A stretch of DNA of 7,544 nt from Bacteroidales bacterium (GTDB lineage Bacteria > Bacteroidota > Bacteroidia > Bacteroidales > SM23-62): NCBI GenBank assembly GCA_016783865.1, contig JADHVS010000207.1:1-7544 (forward strand), given 5' to 3'. Positions within the stretch are counted from its first letter, which is position 1. Every line of letters begins with the position of its first letter. The notes under the pieces were generated by a model, which ran no database searches, was not told where the DNA came from, and was given only the letters and a program-made list of their open reading frames with translations. The translations under genes and the position numbers were made by a program. Positions 5,593-7,544 of this stretch are shown here, one piece after another.

Positions 5593-6216
5593 ATGGAAAA
5601 CCTAAAACAACTTGGAATTATCCCTATTGATTATGCGCTACTGGGTTCGCTTTTCAGTGGATATAGGTCTCCTAGAAATAAGATTGCCAATCTTGAAATT
5701 GAAGGGAAACTTATTAGATTAAAAAGAGGTTTATATGTAGTATCGCCTAATGAGTCGGGGAAACTTTTATCAACAGAACTAATTGCGAATCACCTATATG
5801 GCCCTTCTTATGTTTCGATGGAAAGTGCCTTGAGATATTATGGATTGATACCTGAGAGTATTCACGTAGTAAGATCAATGGCAGCAAAAAGGTCCAGAGT
5901 TTTTGAAAATTCCATTTCGAGGTTTGAATACATCAATTGCAGTGAAGATTATTATCCGATTGGAATAAATCAGAAAATCGGTGATGATCATTCATTCCTG
6001 ATTGCATCTCCAGAGAAGGCCCTGTGTGACCTTATTGCATATACGCCTGAAGTAAGGCCCAGATTTATCAAATCTCTGTTATCATATCTTGAAGAGGATA
6101 TCCGACTCGATATGGAAGCTTTTTATAAGATGGATACCAGGATATTTGGGCAATGTGCTGAGGTAGGTAAAAAAAGAAATGATTTGAATAATCTTATAAA
6201 AATTCTGCAAAGATGA
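5593..6216 (+). CDS. abiEi: AbiEi-family antitoxin/autorepressor
   Basis: The product has 207 residues, the antitoxin of a type IV toxin-antitoxin and phage-defence system, in which antitoxin and toxin do not need to form a stable complex. The N-terminal winged helix (about 8-52) reads IDYALLGSLFSGYRSPRNKI, then LIRLKRGLYVVSP. The family's core signature follows, PSYVSMESALRYYGLIPE (71-88), and then IASPEKALCDLIAY (137-150). The C-terminal half is the domain that counters the toxin in characterised members. It starts at ATG 5593-5595, seven bases after an inverted repeat and 24 bases after a TAnnTTTG box, so self-repression is likely. Its stop overlaps the abiEii start in ATGA (6213-6216), indicating translational coupling. 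Base composition is more A+T-rich than in the genes to its left, consistent with recent gain. The protein looks full length and undamaged. Confidence 0.9.
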   Translation: MENLKQLGIIPIDYALLGSLFSGYRSPRNKIANLEIEGKLIRLKRGLYVVSPNESGKLLSTELIANHLYGPSYVSMESALRYYGLIPESIHVVRSMAAKRSRVFENSISRFEYINCSEDYYPIGINQKIGDDHSFLIASPEKALCDLIAYTPEVRPRFIKSLLSYLEEDIRLDMEAFYKMDTRIFGQCAEVGKKRNDLNNLIKILQR

Positions 6217-7034
6217 GTGTATTTGAACAGATGATGTCGCGTTATGAGATAAGGACTGAAAATGACAGACGAAATGCAATTCACGAAGTGATGCAGGAAA
6301 TAACTCTTGCAGGACTTTACCGCAATGGATTTTTTGAAAAAGCCGCTTTTTATGGAGGTACTTGTCTGCGAATATTTCACTCTATGCCAAGGTTCTCTGA
6401 GGATTTGGATTTCTCGCTTGTGGCAAAAGCCGATTCATTTAACCTTAAAGAATATTTCCCGGCAATAATAGCAGAATTTAGGGCTTTAGGAAGAGAGGTG
6501 GTGATTAACAAAAAAGAAAAGAGTTTTTCTGGTAATGTTGAATCTGCTTTTTTAAAAGATGATACTGAAATATATAACCTTGCTTTTCAAACGGAGCGGA
6601 CAATTAAGGTGAAGATAGAGGTTGATACAAACCCTCCTCTTGAATTCCTTACTGAGCAAAAACTTTTGCTGCAACCATTCTCATTCATGACTCGCTGTTT
6701 TGTATTGCCCGATATGTTTGCTGGAAAGATGCATGCATTATTATTCCGGAATTGGAAAACAAGGGTAAAAGGCCGTGATTGGTATGATTTCGAGTGGTAT
6801 ATAAGAAACCAGATACCACTCGGCTTTAATCACTTACAGGTGCGCACCAGGCAGTTAAATGGTTTTGAAATGAGCAAGGAGGATTTTATAGATAAATTAA
6901 AAACCCGACTTAATTCAACTGACATAGATTTGGTCAAAAGGGATGTTGCCCCCTTTATTAAAGACGAAAAGTCCCTTGAAATTTGGTCTAATGATTACTT
7001 TCTTCAACTTGCAGACATGTTGAAGTATTTATAA
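6213..7034 (+). CDS. abiEii: AbiEii nucleotidyltransferase toxin
   Basis: The product has 273 residues, the toxin of the type IV AbiE system. The DNA polymerase-beta-type nucleotidyltransferase fold is shown by FYGGTCLRIFHSMPRFSEDL (46-65), with GGT at 48-50 and the metal-binding pair Asp64 and Asp66 in SEDLDFSL. Then comes IKVKIEVDT (131-139) with a third acidic strand, then AGKMHALLFRNW (170-181) with Lys172, and KGRDWYDFEWYI (186-197), the family's (K)xRDxYDxxWY signature. All key residues are present, so the enzyme should be active. Related toxins use GTP or other NTPs to modify targets; in MenT-type relatives these are tRNAs. The target here cannot be inferred. It starts in the ATGA overlap with abiEi and is followed by a hairpin at 7044-7065 and then the right repeat copy. 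Confidence 0.93.
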   Translation: MSVFEQMMSRYEIRTENDRRNAIHEVMQEITLAGLYRNGFFEKAAFYGGTCLRIFHSMPRFSEDLDFSLVAKADSFNLKEYFPAIIAEFRALGREVVINKKEKSFSGNVESAFLKDDTEIYNLAFQTERTIKVKIEVDTNPPLEFLTEQKLLLQPFSFMTRCFVLPDMFAGKMHALLFRNWKTRVKGRDWYDFEWYIRNQIPLGFNHLQVRTRQLNGFEMSKEDFIDKLKTRLNSTDIDLVKRDVAPFIKDEKSLEIWSNDYFLQLADMLKYL

Positions 7035-7043
7035 AATAAAAGA

Positions 7044-7065
7044 TCTGATGTTGATTTACATCAGA
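7044..7065 (+). terminator. Hairpin after abiEii
   Basis: TCTGATGT (7044-7051) and ACATCAGA (7058-7065) form a perfect eight-base stem with a six-base loop, ten bases after the abiEii stop. A small second stem, CCTT (7066-7069) with AAGG (7076-7079), follows at once. There is no adjacent T-run on the plus strand, so termination may be weak or factor-dependent, or the stem may only stabilise the message. Confidence 0.5.
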
Positions 7066-7109
7066 CCTTCTGATAAAGGAATAAAAAGTTATTAAGATTA
7101 TACCTTTTT

Positions 7110-7169
7110 ATTGTACCCCCAACCGGACTTTTTTCCGAACCATTTTTGAGGGATTTGGATTTGATATGG
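7110..7169 (+). repeat. Right copy of 60-base direct repeat flanking abiE
   Basis: This is the same sequence as 5431-5490 with four substitutions (positions 33, 47, 50 and 51 of the repeat). It begins at the A of ATTGTACCCCC and ends at TGATATGG. The sequences beyond either end do not resemble those around the left copy. It lies 75 bases after the abiEii stop and 126 bases before the 3' end of the RelE-like gene. Confidence 0.9.
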
Positions 7170-7187
7170 CTAGTAGATAGAAGTTTA

Positions 7188-7250
7188 AATCAATTATGAT
7201 TGATTAAATTCAGGGTGAAGTGGTATTCTGCCAAAACACGGAACAGAATA
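7188..7250. other. Two closely spaced inverted repeats, function unknown
   Basis: AATCAAT (7188-7194) pairs with ATTGATT (7199-7205) over a four-base loop. TATTCTG (7224-7230) pairs with CAGAATA (7244-7250), extended inward by CC (7231-7232) with GG (7240-7241) across a two-base bulge. Neither has a T-run on either strand. They lie just downstream of the minus-strand RelE-like gene and just right of the 60-base repeat. They could be RNA 3'-end structures or recombination-site remnants. Confidence 0.35.
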
Positions 7251-7295
7251 GCGCCAAGATTCGGAATGAGTAAATATATAGCTTACCGTAGATGA

Positions 7296-7544
7296 TTATT
7301 TCTTATCGAATGGATTCTCTTTGTATTTCGTAAATCCGAATACTGTGATAATTCCTTTTTTATCATCCACTTTATAGACAATTATATATCCTTTGAAAAT
7401 TAAATTTCTAATATCTTCACGATCAAAGAAGATTGATTTCCTGTTAACAAAAGGCATTTCAGGAATCTCCCTGATTCTTTTTAGTAAGTCAGACTTGAAC
7501 TTTTTTGCTGCTGCCGGTTTATCTCGAGCAATGTATTCAATTTG
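7296..7544 (-). CDS. RelE/ParE-family toxin, C-terminal part
   Basis: This is a partial gene; its TAA stop is at 7296-7298 and the 5' end lies beyond the right edge. The 82 visible residues include IEYIARDKPAAAKKFKSDLL, then RIREIPEMP, IRNLIFKGYIIVYKV and ITVFGFTKYKENPF. This is the RelE/ParE fold: an N-terminal helical pair followed by a beta sheet with the typical R-L-x-x-K/G-x-Y-x-I-x-Y strand. About 10-20 N-terminal residues are probably missing. Members are either ribosome-dependent mRNA nucleases (RelE) or gyrase inhibitors (ParE); the visible part does not settle which. The cognate antitoxin would be expected just upstream on the minus strand, outside the window. Together with abiE it makes a toxin-antitoxin cluster. 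Confidence 0.85.
   Translation of the reverse strand, partial: QIEYIARDKPAAAKKFKSDLLKRIREIPEMPFVNRKSIFFDREDIRNLIFKGYIIVYKVDDKKGIITVFGFTKYKENPFDKK

Larger units (their letters stand above)
5431..7169 (+). mobile_element. Putative repeat-bracketed abiE cassette
   Basis: Two near-identical 60-base direct repeats enclose exactly one complete two-gene toxin-antitoxin unit with its own promoter and a downstream hairpin, and nothing else. No transposase or integrase is present. The interior is visibly richer in A+T than the oxidoreductase gene (hand count of G+C: 19 in 6541-6600 versus 29 in 4681-4740). That the unit moved as a cassette, or could be lost by recombination between the repeats, is inference. 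A dispersed repeat family that happens to flank the genes is the main alternative. Confidence 0.45.

Noticed and set aside
7110..7146. Possible short peptide read from the minus strand of the right repeat, starting MVRKK
   Set aside because: The start codon is lost in the left copy by the T/A difference at repeat position 33, and the peptide would have only 11 residues.
7188..7250. Integron attC-type site
   Set aside because: The inverted repeats lack the paired core motifs GTTRRRY and RYYYAAC expected of attC sites, and no integrase is present.
1..7544. CRISPR array, tRNA or rRNA genes
   Set aside because: No series of spaced identical repeats is present and no tRNA cloverleaf or rRNA sequence was recognised; the tRNA-like look of the 60-base repeat fails at the T-stem.

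Overview
The window looks like chromosomal DNA of a member of the Bacteroidota, probably an environmental Bacteroidales-like organism; I do not assign a genus. The signs are start codons without Shine-Dalgarno sequences, two good matches to the Bacteroidota -7 promoter box (TAnnTTTG, at 5561-5568 on + and 3944-3951 on -), an S41 peptidase paired with a dCMP deaminase, a Tat-exported Gfo/Idh/MocA oxidoreductase, and a secreted FG-GAP-type protein. No gene-free stretch exceeds 300 bases; the longest gaps are 7035-7295 and 5352-5592, and both are structured.

Layout. 1-245 (-) is the start of a secreted FG-GAP/VCBS repeat protein that runs off the left edge. It is divergent from 378-1187 (+), a PAS-like plus LuxR-type DNA-binding regulator. 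A minus-strand block follows: a Spy/CpxP-like periplasmic protein (1224-1715), a C-terminal processing peptidase (1834-3459) and a dCMP deaminase (3443-3892). The last two overlap and form an operon read from a promoter near 3950. Short tandem repeats flank the Spy-like gene (a 16-mer pair at 1190-1221, four heptamers at 1789-1816). A strong hairpin with a T-tract at 3964-4003 separates this operon from the Tat-lipoprotein oxidoreductase at 4065-5351 (-).

The right third is an accessory region. A type IV toxin-antitoxin pair (AbiEi antitoxin 5593-6216, AbiEii nucleotidyltransferase toxin 6213-7034, sharing an ATGA overlap) is bracketed by two direct copies of a 60-base sequence (5431-5490 and 7110-7169, 56/60 identical, the first 32 bases identical). 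The abiE promoter carries two adjacent inverted repeats, consistent with operator sites for the autoregulating antitoxin. Beyond the second copy lies the 3' part of a RelE/ParE-family toxin gene (7296-7544, -), which points to a second toxin-antitoxin locus off the right edge. A terminator-like hairpin at 5389-5424, oriented for minus-strand transcription, has no minus-strand gene directly upstream of it. This fits the idea that the abiE unit was inserted between the RelE-like gene and its original terminator.

How it works together: the left two thirds are ordinary envelope and nucleotide-metabolism genes. The right third is a small defence/toxin-antitoxin patch whose repeat-bracketed abiE cassette is the most unusual structure here. 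The gene families themselves are known; the possible novelty lies in the bracketing repeat.
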